From: JAFGED01 sp964551295
Lineage (GTDB): Bacteria > Chloroflexota > Anaerolineae > B4-G1
Direction: 5' to 3'
Assembly (NCBI GenBank): GCA_964551295.1
Contig: CAZKDJ010000001.1
Coordinates: forward strand, 11,517-75,516
DNA length: 64,000 nucleotides
The notes under the pieces were generated by a model, which saw nothing but the letters and a program-made list of their open reading frames with translations, made no database searches and was not told the DNA's origin. The translations under genes were made by a program, and so were the position numbers. Positions 26,436 to 36,818 of this stretch are shown in pieces (the stretch's first letter is position 1; each line of letters starts with the position of its first letter).

Positions 26436-28547
26436 CTAGCGCTCTATCGTGACAAATGCTGGCCAGAGGACGGGGATGGGAGAGAGCCGATAGCCCCGGA
26501 CGTAGGAACGAACCAGCACGTGCGCCACGGGATGGACGGTGGGCACGGCGGGCGCATCCTCCAGCAGCAGAGCCTCCGCCTCCTGGTAAAGGGCCAAACG
26601 CTCGCCGGGGTTCGACTCTGTGCGAGCTGTCTCGAGCAGATCGTCAACCTGGGAGTTGGCATAGCCCCCATAGTTCAAGGGCCCCATACTGTGGTAGTGC
26701 AAGTCGAGGGCGTTCTCCGGATCGGCATAGTCAGCACACCAAGAATAGACGAACAGATGCCCGTGAGCTTGAGCGATCACGTCCTCATATCCAGTTGGGT
26801 TCACGAGTTCCGTTTTGATAGAGACACCCAGATTTGCGGCCCACATGTCGGCCAGCGCCACGGCCAACGGATCGGGATCGCCTTCGCCGGGCGCGGTCAG
26901 GGTTAGCTCGGGCAACGATGCCCCAGCGGCGAGGTCTAGCGCGGCCTCGACGTCAAACGCGTCGTCCACCGGACGCGTCACAGCGCCCGGCATGCCGGGG
27001 GGCAAAAAGCCCGTCGCCGGAACAGCCGAGTCATTGAGCACGACCCGGGCCAGTTGCTCCCGGTCGACGGATAGTGCAAACGCCTGGCGAATCGCGGGAT
27101 CGTCGAATGGCGCGCGGGTCGTATCGAACACGACGCGGTAGGTGCAGAACGTGTTGCCCTCGACCAGGTCCGCCGACAATGGGTCTGCCGGATCGAGAGC
27201 GCGCGTCATAAAGATCGGGGCCACCTCGGTGACATCCACCTGGCCGGCCTCGTAGGCCGGGAAACCGGAGCCGCTGGTGAGATAATAGATCACGGCCAAG
27301 ACCTGCGGCGGGGTCAGGTAATACGCCTCGTTACGCTTGAGGATGACCGCCTCCCCCTCGCGCCACCGATCGAGCACAAAGGGGCCGGTGCCATCCGGAT
27401 GGCGCCACCAATCAGCGCCGCCATCGACGTTATCGGCCTGGGTGATGAAAGCGACGGGCTGGGCCAGCTTTGCCAAAAAGTAAGGCTTTGGACCATCGAC
27501 GGTGACAACCAGGGTGCGCTCGTCGAGCACGCGCACGCCGTCGAGCTCGTCTGCCTCTCCGGCCAGCTTTTCCACCGCCCCCGCGATATCGCCCAGATAG
27601 AGCGCAGCCGTCGGTGAACCGATGGAGGGATCGGTAGCCCGCTCCCAGGCCGCCTTGATATCGGCGGCAGTCAACGCTCGACCGCTGTGAAACTCGACGT
27701 CGGAACGCAGATGGAAAGTGTACTCCGTCCCATCCTCATTCACGTCCCAACCCTCGGCCAAATCCGGCTCGACCTGCAGATCGGCGTTGAGGCGCACGAG
27801 GCCGCTGAACACGTGCCCCACGATGCCCGCCGGTCCCTCGCGCGTCAGCGCCGGGTCAAGGGTCGCAGGGTTATCAATCATCAGCACCAGCGCATTGGCG
27901 CGAGAAACACCGAACAACTCTGGCTCTTCCAAATGGAGCGTGCTGCAAATAGCCTGGATAGTTTGCTGCCGCGTCTCTAGCACCTCAGAGTGCGCAACCA
28001 GCACCAGAACGTACCCCTTTCCACCGGATAGGGTGACGTACCCTTTTGCCTGCAAAGCCTCCCCGTTCTCGTCCTCCCAGGCAAAGGCGACCTCCCACGC
28101 GGGCGTGCCATCGGACAAAGTCGCCGGTTCATCATCGATCAGCTCGACCTCTTCGGCCAAGCCCAACTCGGTCCCGATCCCCTGCGCAAAGTCGGCCAAC
28201 TCTACACCCGCTTCTACCGCCCGCCCACCGGCCAGCAGACGCACCGGGTCGTTATCATCGCTGATGATGACGGCAGGGAGATTCCCGCCGATCTCTTCCT
28301 TCAACCAGTCGGCAGGGTAGAGAAACCAAAAACCCAGTTCAGGATTGCGGTAGTAGCCCACATCTGGGACCGGCGTCAACGTGGGAGCGGGCGGAAGCGT
28401 CGCCGTCGGCCGAGGCGTCGCCGTTGGCAGCGCCGTTGCCGTTGACCGGGGCGTTCTGGTCGCCAGCTCGGGCACGACGGGCGTACAACCGACGAATACC
28501 AACATAGCCACTACCCACAACAGGCGGCATGGATGCGCATGTTTCAT
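26436..28547 (-). CDS. Extracellular solute-binding lipoprotein (SBP_bac_5) with N-terminal PsbP-like domain
   Basis: 703 residues. A signal peptide ends at a lipobox (VFVGC, Cys 21), followed by a Thr-Pro linker. Residues 63-210 form a PsbP-like domain (YYRNPELGFWFLYPADW). Residues 215-703 are a family 5 solute-binding fold: a line starting ALVLMIDNPATLDPALT, then VFSGLVRLNADLQVEPDLA, TADIKAAWERATDP, and VRQAF-like IRQAFALSVDREQL. This family binds peptides, nickel or oligosaccharides for ABC importers. No permease or ATPase genes are adjacent, so it either serves a transporter elsewhere or has become a sensor. The fusion to a PsbP-like domain is unusual. Confidence 0.8.
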   Translation of the reverse strand: MKHAHPCRLLWVVAMLVFVGCTPVVPELATRTPRSTATALPTATPRPTATLPPAPTLTPVPDVGYYRNPELGFWFLYPADWLKEEIGGNLPAVIISDDNDPVRLLAGGRAVEAGVELADFAQGIGTELGLAEEVELIDDEPATLSDGTPAWEVAFAWEDENGEALQAKGYVTLSGGKGYVLVLVAHSEVLETRQQTIQAICSTLHLEEPELFGVSRANALVLMIDNPATLDPALTREGPAGIVGHVFSGLVRLNADLQVEPDLAEGWDVNEDGTEYTFHLRSDVEFHSGRALTAADIKAAWERATDPSIGSPTAALYLGDIAGAVEKLAGEADELDGVRVLDERTLVVTVDGPKPYFLAKLAQPVAFITQADNVDGGADWWRHPDGTGPFVLDRWREGEAVILKRNEAYYLTPPQVLAVIYYLTSGSGFPAYEAGQVDVTEVAPIFMTRALDPADPLSADLVEGNTFCTYRVVFDTTRAPFDDPAIRQAFALSVDREQLARVVLNDSAVPATGFLPPGMPGAVTRPVDDAFDVEAALDLAAGASLPELTLTAPGEGDPDPLAVALADMWAANLGVSIKTELVNPTGYEDVIAQAHGHLFVYSWCADYADPENALDLHYHSMGPLNYGGYANSQVDDLLETARTESNPGERLALYQEAEALLLEDAPAVPTVHPVAHVLVRSYVRGYRLSPIPVLWPAFVTIER

Positions 28548-28570
28548 ATCGCGTTATCCTCCTCAAAAGA

Positions 28571-29935
28571 TTAGGTACGTCGCAACCGCCATACGGCTGC
28601 CATTACCAGGACGAGCAGGCCAAAAGCGCCCCCTGCCCAAACGATCCACAAGACAGCGGGCGGGCTCTCGCCAGGATCGGTGCGCGTCTCCGCCGTCTCT
28701 GCGGGCAAAGGCGTATCGTCGATCTCTGCCGCAGGCGCAGTCGTTGAGGCAGCAGTCGGCAACACTGCCAGCGCCAGCGTGGGAATCGGCGTCGGCATGT
28801 CGAGATCACGCCCATCGAGCACCGGCACGGGCGCGCCAATCTTGGCGCGCCAGGCGTCTTCTAACCCATACGTGTCGAATCCATATACCTGTGTGAACGC
28901 TTCATCCGGCGTGACGCCCTCACGAAACGCCACCAACAGGTCCAACATCTTTTCTTGGCCGTAGGTATCGATGAGAAAGCAAACCAGGCTGTAGCTCTGA
29001 GCGTAGGACAGCTTGGCGCGATCCCTGTGGACAGAAAAGGCGCTTTCGATCTGATGGATGGTAAGCAGGCGATCTTCCGCTATCGCCGCATCCAACTCGG
29101 CCATCAATTCGGCGTCCTCCTCCCCTTCTGCTGCCATGGCCAGCCCCTCGTTCAACCAAACAGGTAGATCGGCCAGGCAGTTGAACGTGAAGCGCCGGAT
29201 GACCAGATGGCCCAACTCGTGGCGCACTGTCAGCCGCCCGTAAGCGGCGCGCTCTTCATTGGCCACGACCATGACCGTATTATACTCCGGGAAAGCGATC
29301 CCCCCGGCCCACTCCGGCGCGCCAGGAATGGACGCCCGCAAATCGCTCGACTCTTCGTACAAATAGATGACGATGGGTTCGTCCAGATACAACCCAGTGT
29401 CGGCGGCGAGTTGATCCAGCGCCTCGTGGCCTGCGTCCAGCATCTCTTGCACCAAAGGCCGCGAGCCGCGATACCAACGGACCTCAAGCTGGCGATCAGT
29501 CAACGCCTCCCAAACGAACCAGGCATCATCGAAGGAAACAGTCCGCGTTGGCGTGACGATCTCTTCACCACTCACCACCAGCCGCCAACGCCACCAGATC
29601 TCGGCTCCGGGAGGAATCACGCCGCTGGACGCGACCTCCCAGCGCCAGGCAACGTCCAGTTCAGGTCCCGGCTCAAAGTCAGGAGTAGCCACTGTCGCCA
29701 CGTCGCCGCAGGCCAGGGCTTTGACCCCATACTCGATGTGTACGCTCTCGACCGCCTCAGCAGCCGTAGCAACTAGATGAAAATCAACGGATTGGGGGAA
29801 ATCGACCCAGGCATCATTCTGGTCGATTTGAACGCCATCAGAGATTGCTACAGCTTGAGAGGGCGTGGCGATCGCACAAAAGCTTAGCAGAAGAAAACCG
29901 ACACAGAGTTTACCCGACCTAAGGCAGTTACCCAT
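28571..29935 (-). CDS. Secreted, membrane-anchored zinc metallopeptidase (peptidase MA-like)
   Basis: 454 residues from the ATG at 29935; a start at 29959 is in frame but lies inside the promoter. The signal peptide is about residues 1-30. The active site is HELGH (about residues 238-242), followed some 25 residues later by WLNEGLA, giving the third zinc ligand Glu of gluzincins. After the catalytic domain come a Thr/Pro-rich linker with MPTPIPTLALAVLP and a C-terminal membrane helix (about 430-450) with basic RLRRT end. It is thus an extracytoplasmic peptidase tethered by its C-terminus. It is the first gene of the four-gene set that continues with the solute-binding and TPR proteins. Confidence 0.78.
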   Translation of the reverse strand: MGNCLRSGKLCVGFLLLSFCAIATPSQAVAISDGVQIDQNDAWVDFPQSVDFHLVATAAEAVESVHIEYGVKALACGDVATVATPDFEPGPELDVAWRWEVASSGVIPPGAEIWWRWRLVVSGEEIVTPTRTVSFDDAWFVWEALTDRQLEVRWYRGSRPLVQEMLDAGHEALDQLAADTGLYLDEPIVIYLYEESSDLRASIPGAPEWAGGIAFPEYNTVMVVANEERAAYGRLTVRHELGHLVIRRFTFNCLADLPVWLNEGLAMAAEGEEDAELMAELDAAIAEDRLLTIHQIESAFSVHRDRAKLSYAQSYSLVCFLIDTYGQEKMLDLLVAFREGVTPDEAFTQVYGFDTYGLEDAWRAKIGAPVPVLDGRDLDMPTPIPTLALAVLPTAASTTAPAAEIDDTPLPAETAETRTDPGESPPAVLWIVWAGGAFGLLVLVMAAVWRLRRT

Positions 29936-29949
29936 GATTAAGAGATCAA

Positions 29950-29978
29950 ATAATAACATAGGGTCGCCATAAATGCAA
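29950..29978 (-). promoter_or_regulatory. Promoter of the peptidase/TPR gene set
   Basis: On the minus strand TTGCAT (29978-29973), a 17-bp spacer and TATTAT (29955-29950). The predicted start of transcription is about 7 nt before the ATG at 29935, which would exclude the upstream ATG at 29959. Confidence 0.55.
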
Positions 29979-30022
29979 CTTGCCGATTCTCACTTTCCGT
30001 TTGCCCCCTAACCACCCACAAG

Positions 30023-30054
30023 AAAAAGCCCCGTCACCGTGATGGCGGCAGGGC
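30023..30054 (-). terminator. Rho-independent terminator at the end of the uronate gene array
   Basis: On the minus strand GCCCTGCCGCC and GGTGACGGGGC pair over 11 bp with one mismatch and two G-T pairs, followed by TTTTT. It lies 29 bp after the phosphofructokinase stop and closes the long minus-strand array. Confidence 0.8.
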
Positions 30055-30082
30055 AGATTCCGTTACAAAAAAGGCTCACCCA

Positions 30083-31390
30083 TTACCCACGATACGCTTG
30101 CGGCACATATTTGTCCAGTTTTTGCTCTGCAAAGATCGGCTCGAAGCGCGTAAACCGCTGCAAGCCGCTCACCAGGGGCACGCTGGGCCAGTCCTCTCCG
30201 ATGAGGGGGCGGGCGTAGCGCACGAAATCGTCGGTGACGTCGGTGCGCGAGGGAGCGATCCATTCCTCGGGGAACGCGCGCTCCGAGTTGGCCACCAGGC
30301 CCAACTCCACCTTGTCGTAGCGCACGCGGTAGATGTGGCCCGGCTCGCGCAGAATGGTGGCCATGTAGCCTGATCCTTCCTCCGCCGCGATAAAGGCCGC
30401 CTTCTGCCCCACCTTGTACGCCTCGTCGATGTCGATCGTCGAGGCATAGATGGCGGTGTCGCGCTGGTCGGTGCCGGGCACGTTGGCCCGCGCCGAACCG
30501 GCGGCCGCCAGCCCGACGTGGTTCAGGTAGTTGATCACCGCCTGGGCCACCGTCGTCTGGCTGGCGCCGAACTCGGTGTGGCCGAAGGAATCCTTCCGTG
30601 CGCCGATGTCGCCCACGTCAAACCCCTCGCTGACGACGACGACGGCCCGTCCCCGCTGGCGCAGCAGGTCGTTGACCCGATCGGCCATCTCCTCCATCGT
30701 CACGCCCGATTCCTTCATCAGGATCAACAGCGGCATCTCGCGCTGGGGATCGGCCAGGCGGGCGGCGGCGGGGATAAAGCCAATCTTGCGGCCCATGGCC
30801 TGTAGCACCAGCACCGGGTCGGAGGGACACGCACCGGCGTTCTCCTGGTTCGCGTTCTGCACAATGTAGGCCCAATAGCGGGCCACGCTGCCATAACCGG
30901 GCGTGTGGTCGATCAGCTCGAACACGCCTCCGGCCGCCAGGGCGCCGCCGACGTCGTTGTCGATTGTCTTGGGCACGCCAGTGGCGACCAGGTCCAACCC
31001 ACGCTCGTGGGCCAACTGGGCCACCTTATGGGCCGTATCCATCGAGTCGTTGCCGCCGTTGTAGAAAAAATAGCCCACGTCGTGCGCCTTCAAGACCTCG
31101 ATGACGCGCTCGAAATCCTCCTGCTGATGGCCCTTGAGCTTGTAGCGGCAGGTACCAATGGCGCCCGCCGCCGGGGTTGTGCGCAGCAGCGCGATCTCTT
31201 CGGGGTCCTGCGCCGAGAGGTCCAGCAACTCCTCCTTGAGCACCCCCTCGATGCCGTGGAATCCGGCGAAGATAGTGCCAAACGTCTCGGGCATCGCCAG
31301 GCAGGTCTCGGCCACGCCCTGCAGCGAGCTGTTGATCACGGGTGAAGGTCCGCCCGATTGAGCGACGACCACGTTTTTCGGTTTTGCCAT
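30083..31390 (-). CDS. 6-phosphofructokinase, pyrophosphate-type residues
   Basis: 435 residues; AAGGAGG precedes the ATG. PFK motifs are in order: QSGGPSPVINSS (about 11-22), GGNDSMDTA (about 112-120), PKTIDND (about 139-145) and MGRKIGFIPAAAR (about 198-210). ATP-dependent enzymes have GGDGS and a Gly before TIDND; here the second motif position is Asp and the position before TIDND is Lys, the combination linked to PPi use. The length (about 100 residues above a bacterial ATP-PFK) also fits the long PPi clade. It would phosphorylate fructose 6-phosphate reversibly using pyrophosphate. It is the last gene of the sugar-acid array and provides entry to glycolysis or gluconeogenesis. Confidence 0.88.
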   Translation of the reverse strand: MAKPKNVVVAQSGGPSPVINSSLQGVAETCLAMPETFGTIFAGFHGIEGVLKEELLDLSAQDPEEIALLRTTPAAGAIGTCRYKLKGHQQEDFERVIEVLKAHDVGYFFYNGGNDSMDTAHKVAQLAHERGLDLVATGVPKTIDNDVGGALAAGGVFELIDHTPGYGSVARYWAYIVQNANQENAGACPSDPVLVLQAMGRKIGFIPAAARLADPQREMPLLILMKESGVTMEEMADRVNDLLRQRGRAVVVVSEGFDVGDIGARKDSFGHTEFGASQTTVAQAVINYLNHVGLAAAGSARANVPGTDQRDTAIYASTIDIDEAYKVGQKAAFIAAEEGSGYMATILREPGHIYRVRYDKVELGLVANSERAFPEEWIAPSRTDVTDDFVRYARPLIGEDWPSVPLVSGLQRFTRFEPIFAEQKLDKYVPQAYRG

Positions 31391-31402
31391 AGTGTTTCCT
31401 CC

Positions 31403-32779
31403 TTAAAAGAATCCTGGGTGCACGAATTCCCTGCTCGCCGCCAGCATCCGGTCGACCATCTCTGGAATCTCGGCCGCGTCCATATTTTGAAGCAGCGGAT
31501 CTGCCTCCAGCGCCTCGATCAGCACACCCCTGTTTCCCTCCACACAGGCCGTGACGATCTTTTCGATGTTGTTTGTGTGCAGCGCCAGGTGTTCCATCAG
31601 CTCATCCGGCAGCAGCTCGACGCGGTTTGGGGTGTACCCTTTGCCATCGTAGGTCATCATGCGCTCCAAAACCGCGCCATCGGGCACTCCTGGCAGGTTG
31701 CCGTCGTGGAACGGCACGTTGCCCACATCGTAGAAGGGCATGTCGAGGACCATCGCCGCTATGATACGAGAAGAGGCCTCCCGGGAGATGTTCAGATCGA
31801 TCTCCTCCTTCCCCGCCAGCAGCTCCCGCACCTGCTGCCGCGCCCCGCCGCGCCAATGGACGAGGCGCTCCTGGGCCGTGGTCAGCAGAACGCCAAAATC
31901 TGCCCCCTTGTTGGTGTCCTCGTTGACGAACTCGGTAAAGAACTCGCCGTTGTGCCGGTCGCCACTGTAGGGCAGCACGCCGTAGCGCAGGAACAGGTTG
32001 ATCTTGAGGTTGACCCGCCGCAGCTCGGGATGGTCCGAGTCGTAGAGCCGCTTGACCTCGCCGGTGATCCCCTCCTCCTCGAGGATCTCTCGCAGCCGGG
32101 CGAATCCATCCTCCCCATCGATCTTCAAGTACTGCATCCACGCGCAGTGGTTGACGCCCAGGACGTCGAAGGTAAGCCGCTCGCGCCACTCCTTGTAGGG
32201 AAAGCCCAACGCACGCGAAAGGAACTCCATCCCGCCGTAAAGCTCGTGGCAGCAGCCGATGGTGTTGACGCCAGTCTCCCTGGTCACCGCCCGGCACAGG
32301 ATCGACATGGGGTTGCTCAGGTTCAGCAGCCAGGCATTTTCCTCGGCCAGCTCCTGCATATCGCGGGCGATGCTGAACATAGCGGGGATATTGCGCGCCG
32401 CCCGAATGGCTCCACCAACGCTGATCGTATCGCCTACCGGCTGGTAGATGCCGTACTCGTACGGAATCTCCAGATCGTACTGCATGTACTCCAACGTCCC
32501 CTGCGCAAGCGAGGTGACGACGAAGCGCGCCCCCTCGATGGCTCTCTTCTGATCGGTGGTGCTCTCGACCGCCACCTTGTTGCCGGTCAGATCAGCGACC
32601 TTGCGCGCCAACTGCGCCTGCAGCGCCAGGTTATGCCCATCGATATCCTCCAGGACGAGCACAGGCTTGTAGCGCGAACTGATCTCGTCATCCGACAGCT
32701 TGACGATAAAGTCGCGCGAGAGCGTGTACCCCCACTGCGGGCTGGCAGCCCCGATCAAGACGACCTTGAGTTGGTCCAT
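31403..32779 (-). CDS. Glycoside hydrolase family 4, candidate alpha-glucuronidase or alpha-galacturonidase
   Basis: 458 residues. GH4 enzymes use NAD and a divalent metal in an oxidation-elimination mechanism. Visible features are the Rossmann start VVLIGAASPQW, NLSNPMSIL (about 152-160), the metal-binding GCCHELYGG (about 176-184) and GVNHCAW (about 208-214), and GDRHNGEFF. GH4 subgroups differ in the residues after the Cys-His; here they are Glu-Leu. Within the family, some members act on alpha-glucosides and others on alpha-galacturonides or alpha-glucuronides. The placement among uronate genes favours a uronide substrate (inference). No signal peptide is present, so it acts in the cytoplasm on imported oligosaccharides. 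Confidence 0.85.
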   Translation of the reverse strand: MDQLKVVLIGAASPQWGYTLSRDFIVKLSDDEISSRYKPVLVLEDIDGHNLALQAQLARKVADLTGNKVAVESTTDQKRAIEGARFVVTSLAQGTLEYMQYDLEIPYEYGIYQPVGDTISVGGAIRAARNIPAMFSIARDMQELAEENAWLLNLSNPMSILCRAVTRETGVNTIGCCHELYGGMEFLSRALGFPYKEWRERLTFDVLGVNHCAWMQYLKIDGEDGFARLREILEEEGITGEVKRLYDSDHPELRRVNLKINLFLRYGVLPYSGDRHNGEFFTEFVNEDTNKGADFGVLLTTAQERLVHWRGGARQQVRELLAGKEEIDLNISREASSRIIAAMVLDMPFYDVGNVPFHDGNLPGVPDGAVLERMMTYDGKGYTPNRVELLPDELMEHLALHTNNIEKIVTACVEGNRGVLIEALEADPLLQNMDAAEIPEMVDRMLAASREFVHPGFF

Positions 32780-32792
32780 ACATCTCCCCCTG

Positions 32793-34268
<1,476 letters not shown>

Positions 34269-34347
34269 TCGAAACCTCCTAAAAAGTATGCAAGTTTATA
34301 AGTAGACAAGTTCGCTGACTCGCTAATCCCATACCAATTTTCGCCCT

Positions 34348-35493
34348 CTAGACCTCTTTTTCCACCGCTTTCGCAAAGGTTGAGTTTTCGACCAACTTTT
34401 TCAACTCCCGCTCGAACGCCACACTGTCGAGCGGCAGGTCGACGGGCGCGCACGTCAGTGAGGCGTACAGCATCGCGTTGGCCAGCTCGACGGAATGGAC
34501 GCCCTCCTCGGCAGGCGCGATCAGTCCCGCCCCCTCCAGAATGGCGTCGGCGAAATTCTCCAGGATCGCCAGATGCTGTCCGCCGTGGCCTTCGATGTCG
34601 AACGTCTCTACCTCGACGTCCGGCTTGGCGAATGCCTCCTTCGACGTGCGCAGAAATTCAGTCACCGGCACCGCGTTGTGGGCAAAGGTGAGCCGCCCGT
34701 CCTCCAACACCAACCTGCCGTTCTCGGCGGCGATCTCGAAGCGGTTGGTGCCCGGCGCCTCCCCGGTCGAGGTGACGAAAACGCCCGTGCAGCCGTTCGG
34801 ATACTCGAAATAGGCCGTCACCTCGTCTTCCACCTCGATGGCGTGCCGCTTGCCCAGGCTGCACACGCTCCACACCCGGCTCGGCATGCCGCAGATCCAC
34901 TGGAACAGGTCCAGTTGGTGCGGACTCTGGTTCAACAGCACCCCGCCGCCCTCCCCCGCCCACGTGGCCCGCCAGCTACCAGAGTCATAGTAGGTTTGCG
35001 TGCGAAACCAATCCGTGATGATCCAACTGACCCGTATAAAATCCCCCAGCACGCCCTCATCCACGAGCTGCCTGATCGTCCGGTAGTGCGGATCGGTGCG
35101 CTGGTTGAACATCGCGGCAAAGATCAGGCGCTCGTCCCGGTGCGCCGCACGTTTGTGCGCTGCGATGAGCCGCTCGCAGTCAGCCTTGTGCACCGAGATG
35201 GGCTTTTCGACCAGCACGTGATGCCCGCTCTCCAACGCTGCGATGCCGATGGTCGTGTGCGTATAGTGGGGCGTGCAGATGAGCACCGCCTCGCAGATAC
35301 GATCCCTCAGCAACGCGTCGGAATCGGTGTAGGCCGGGCAGCCGTACCGCTCCCCGGCAGCACGTGCCCGCTCCGGCACCACGTCGCACACCGCCGCCAA
35401 CTCTACCTTGTCGAGCTTGGCGACGTTTTCAAGGTGCAGCTGGCCAATGCCACTGACGCCGATGACGGCCAGGCGAACTGTCTTCTCGCTCAT
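34348..35493 (-). CDS. Gfo/Idh/MocA family oxidoreductase
   Basis: 381 residues. A Rossmann N-terminus (LAVIGVSGIGQLHLENVAKL) is followed by LICTPHYTHTTIGIAALESG and the family's catalytic Lys in HVLVEKPISV (about 93-102). The C-terminal alpha/beta domain has GGVLLNQSPHQLDLFQWICG, a typical substrate-side motif with a conserved His. Members oxidise or reduce sugars and inositols with NAD(P). The substrate here is not known; the context suggests a sugar acid or a side-chain sugar of pectin. The start overlaps the stop of the LarA-like gene by 4 bp (ATGA). Confidence 0.88.
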   Translation of the reverse strand: MSEKTVRLAVIGVSGIGQLHLENVAKLDKVELAAVCDVVPERARAAGERYGCPAYTDSDALLRDRICEAVLICTPHYTHTTIGIAALESGHHVLVEKPISVHKADCERLIAAHKRAAHRDERLIFAAMFNQRTDPHYRTIRQLVDEGVLGDFIRVSWIITDWFRTQTYYDSGSWRATWAGEGGGVLLNQSPHQLDLFQWICGMPSRVWSVCSLGKRHAIEVEDEVTAYFEYPNGCTGVFVTSTGEAPGTNRFEIAAENGRLVLEDGRLTFAHNAVPVTEFLRTSKEAFAKPDVEVETFDIEGHGGQHLAILENFADAILEGAGLIAPAEEGVHSVELANAMLYASLTCAPVDLPLDSVAFERELKKLVENSTFAKAVEKEV

Positions 35494-36818
35494 TCGCCCA
35501 TTCGCTGATTCGCCGGTTCGCCCACTCGGTACAACATCTCCCCCGCCCTCGGCACGACCAGCACCCCCTCCTCCTCACGCCCGCGCCACGCGTCCAGATC
35601 GACGGTGGCCGGGTCGAGGTAGCCCAGGCCCAGTCGCTCGCAGCGCTCGCGTGGGATACCGGTCGCCAGCGTGACCTTGATGCGCCGGCTCTCGATGCCG
35701 GTCTCGGCGTCGTACGTGCCGAGACCACACAGGTGGGTCGAGTGAGCCAGCACGCCCCAGGGACAATCCTTGAAGCGCTCCCACTGCTTGAGGAAATAGT
35801 CGCGCACGTGGTAGCCGGTCTCGTCGAGCCAGCGCCCGTGAGTGTAAGAAACCTCGTCGATGTGCGGGGCGTAGATGACGATCTCGCCGCCGTCGGCGAC
35901 CGCCGGCTCCATCTTGTACATGCCCTTGGCCGCCGTCCACAGATCGTCATACAGTTCCGGCATCACCGAGAGCACGCGCTTGAACGGCTTTTCGACATAT
36001 ACGATGTGGTGCTGCGCCGAAAGGTCGGCTGCCGCCTCGTAGGCCGCCTCCGGCGTGCCAAAGTAAAGGCCCACCAGATCACTGTGTCCTGCGGATCCTT
36101 TGGATCCGACCACCACCATGCTAAAGCACAGCTTGAGCACATCGATGAACGCGGCCGCCCGATCGATCACCCGGCGCACGGGCGTGTGCTTGGTGCCAAT
36201 AACGTGCCAGCTGGTGATCACCGCCCCCAGCCAGTGGGAAAAGTCGATCACCTCCGGCCCGGCGACGCCGGGAAAGAAGTACTTGTTGCCGCCGGAAAAG
36301 CCCACCACCTCGTGCGGAAAGGTCGGCCCGCAGATGATGACGAGGTCGTAATCGAACAGCCGCTTGTTGATCGTGACCGGCACGTCCATCGACATCAGCC
36401 CGCCGGTTATCTCCTCGATCTCGGCGGCGGGGATGGTGCCGATGTGCTTGAAGGTCGCAGGATCGCTCCACTCGTGGTTATAGATGCCGACCCGGGCGTA
36501 TTTCCCCACCCGCTCCTCGGGCGTCAGGCCAAAGAGCTGGTTGAGGTGCGCCTCGTCCATCGGCTGGTGCGTCCCCAACGCAATCAAGTAATCGAGTGCG
36601 GTAACCTTTTCGCCGACGGCGTCGTAAAAGACGCGGAACATCAGCGGCATCGGCGCGGAGCGCGTGGCATCTGGCGTGATAAAGAGCACCCGTTTGCCGG
36701 TCACGTCGTGCTCGGCGAAAGCCGCCGCCACGATCTGCCGCACCTCGTCTGCGTTCAGCGTTCTATCCGTGTATCCTCGACCGATCAATCTCCGATCTCC
36801 AATCTCTACCTTTTCCAC
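35490..36818 (-). CDS. LarA-like nickel-pincer racemase/epimerase
   Basis: About 442 residues. The start is uncertain: GTG at 36818 (used here, 13-bp overlap with the upstream gene) or TTG at 36788, which has GGAG 8 nt before it. LarA motifs are present: DATRSAP, ALGTHQP, PHEVVGFSGGNKYFFPG, the DFSHWLG histidine, and LWTAAKG with the later Lys. In lactate racemase these His and Lys residues hold the NPN nickel-pincer cofactor and do catalysis. Other LarA homologues are known to work on malate, phenyllactate and gluconate-type acids. Because it is surrounded by sugar-acid enzymes, a sugar-acid epimerase role is likely (inference). The cofactor synthesis genes larB, larC and larE are not in the window. 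Confidence 0.82.
   Translation of the reverse strand: MEKVEIGDRRLIGRGYTDRTLNADEVRQIVAAAFAEHDVTGKRVLFITPDATRSAPMPLMFRVFYDAVGEKVTALDYLIALGTHQPMDEAHLNQLFGLTPEERVGKYARVGIYNHEWSDPATFKHIGTIPAAEIEEITGGLMSMDVPVTINKRLFDYDLVIICGPTFPHEVVGFSGGNKYFFPGVAGPEVIDFSHWLGAVITSWHVIGTKHTPVRRVIDRAAAFIDVLKLCFSMVVVGSKGSAGHSDLVGLYFGTPEAAYEAAADLSAQHHIVYVEKPFKRVLSVMPELYDDLWTAAKGMYKMEPAVADGGEIVIYAPHIDEVSYTHGRWLDETGYHVRDYFLKQWERFKDCPWGVLAHSTHLCGLGTYDAETGIESRRIKVTLATGIPRERCERLGLGYLDPATVDLDAWRGREEEGVLVVPRAGEMLYRVGEPANQRMGE
36787..36807. repeat. Heptamer array at a gene junction
   Basis: AATCTCC-GATCTCC-AATCTCT on the plus strand, the same unit as at 869 and 2634. It lies exactly where the HAD gene stops and the LarA-like gene starts and supplies the GGAG sequences before the alternative TTG. 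Confidence 0.75.
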
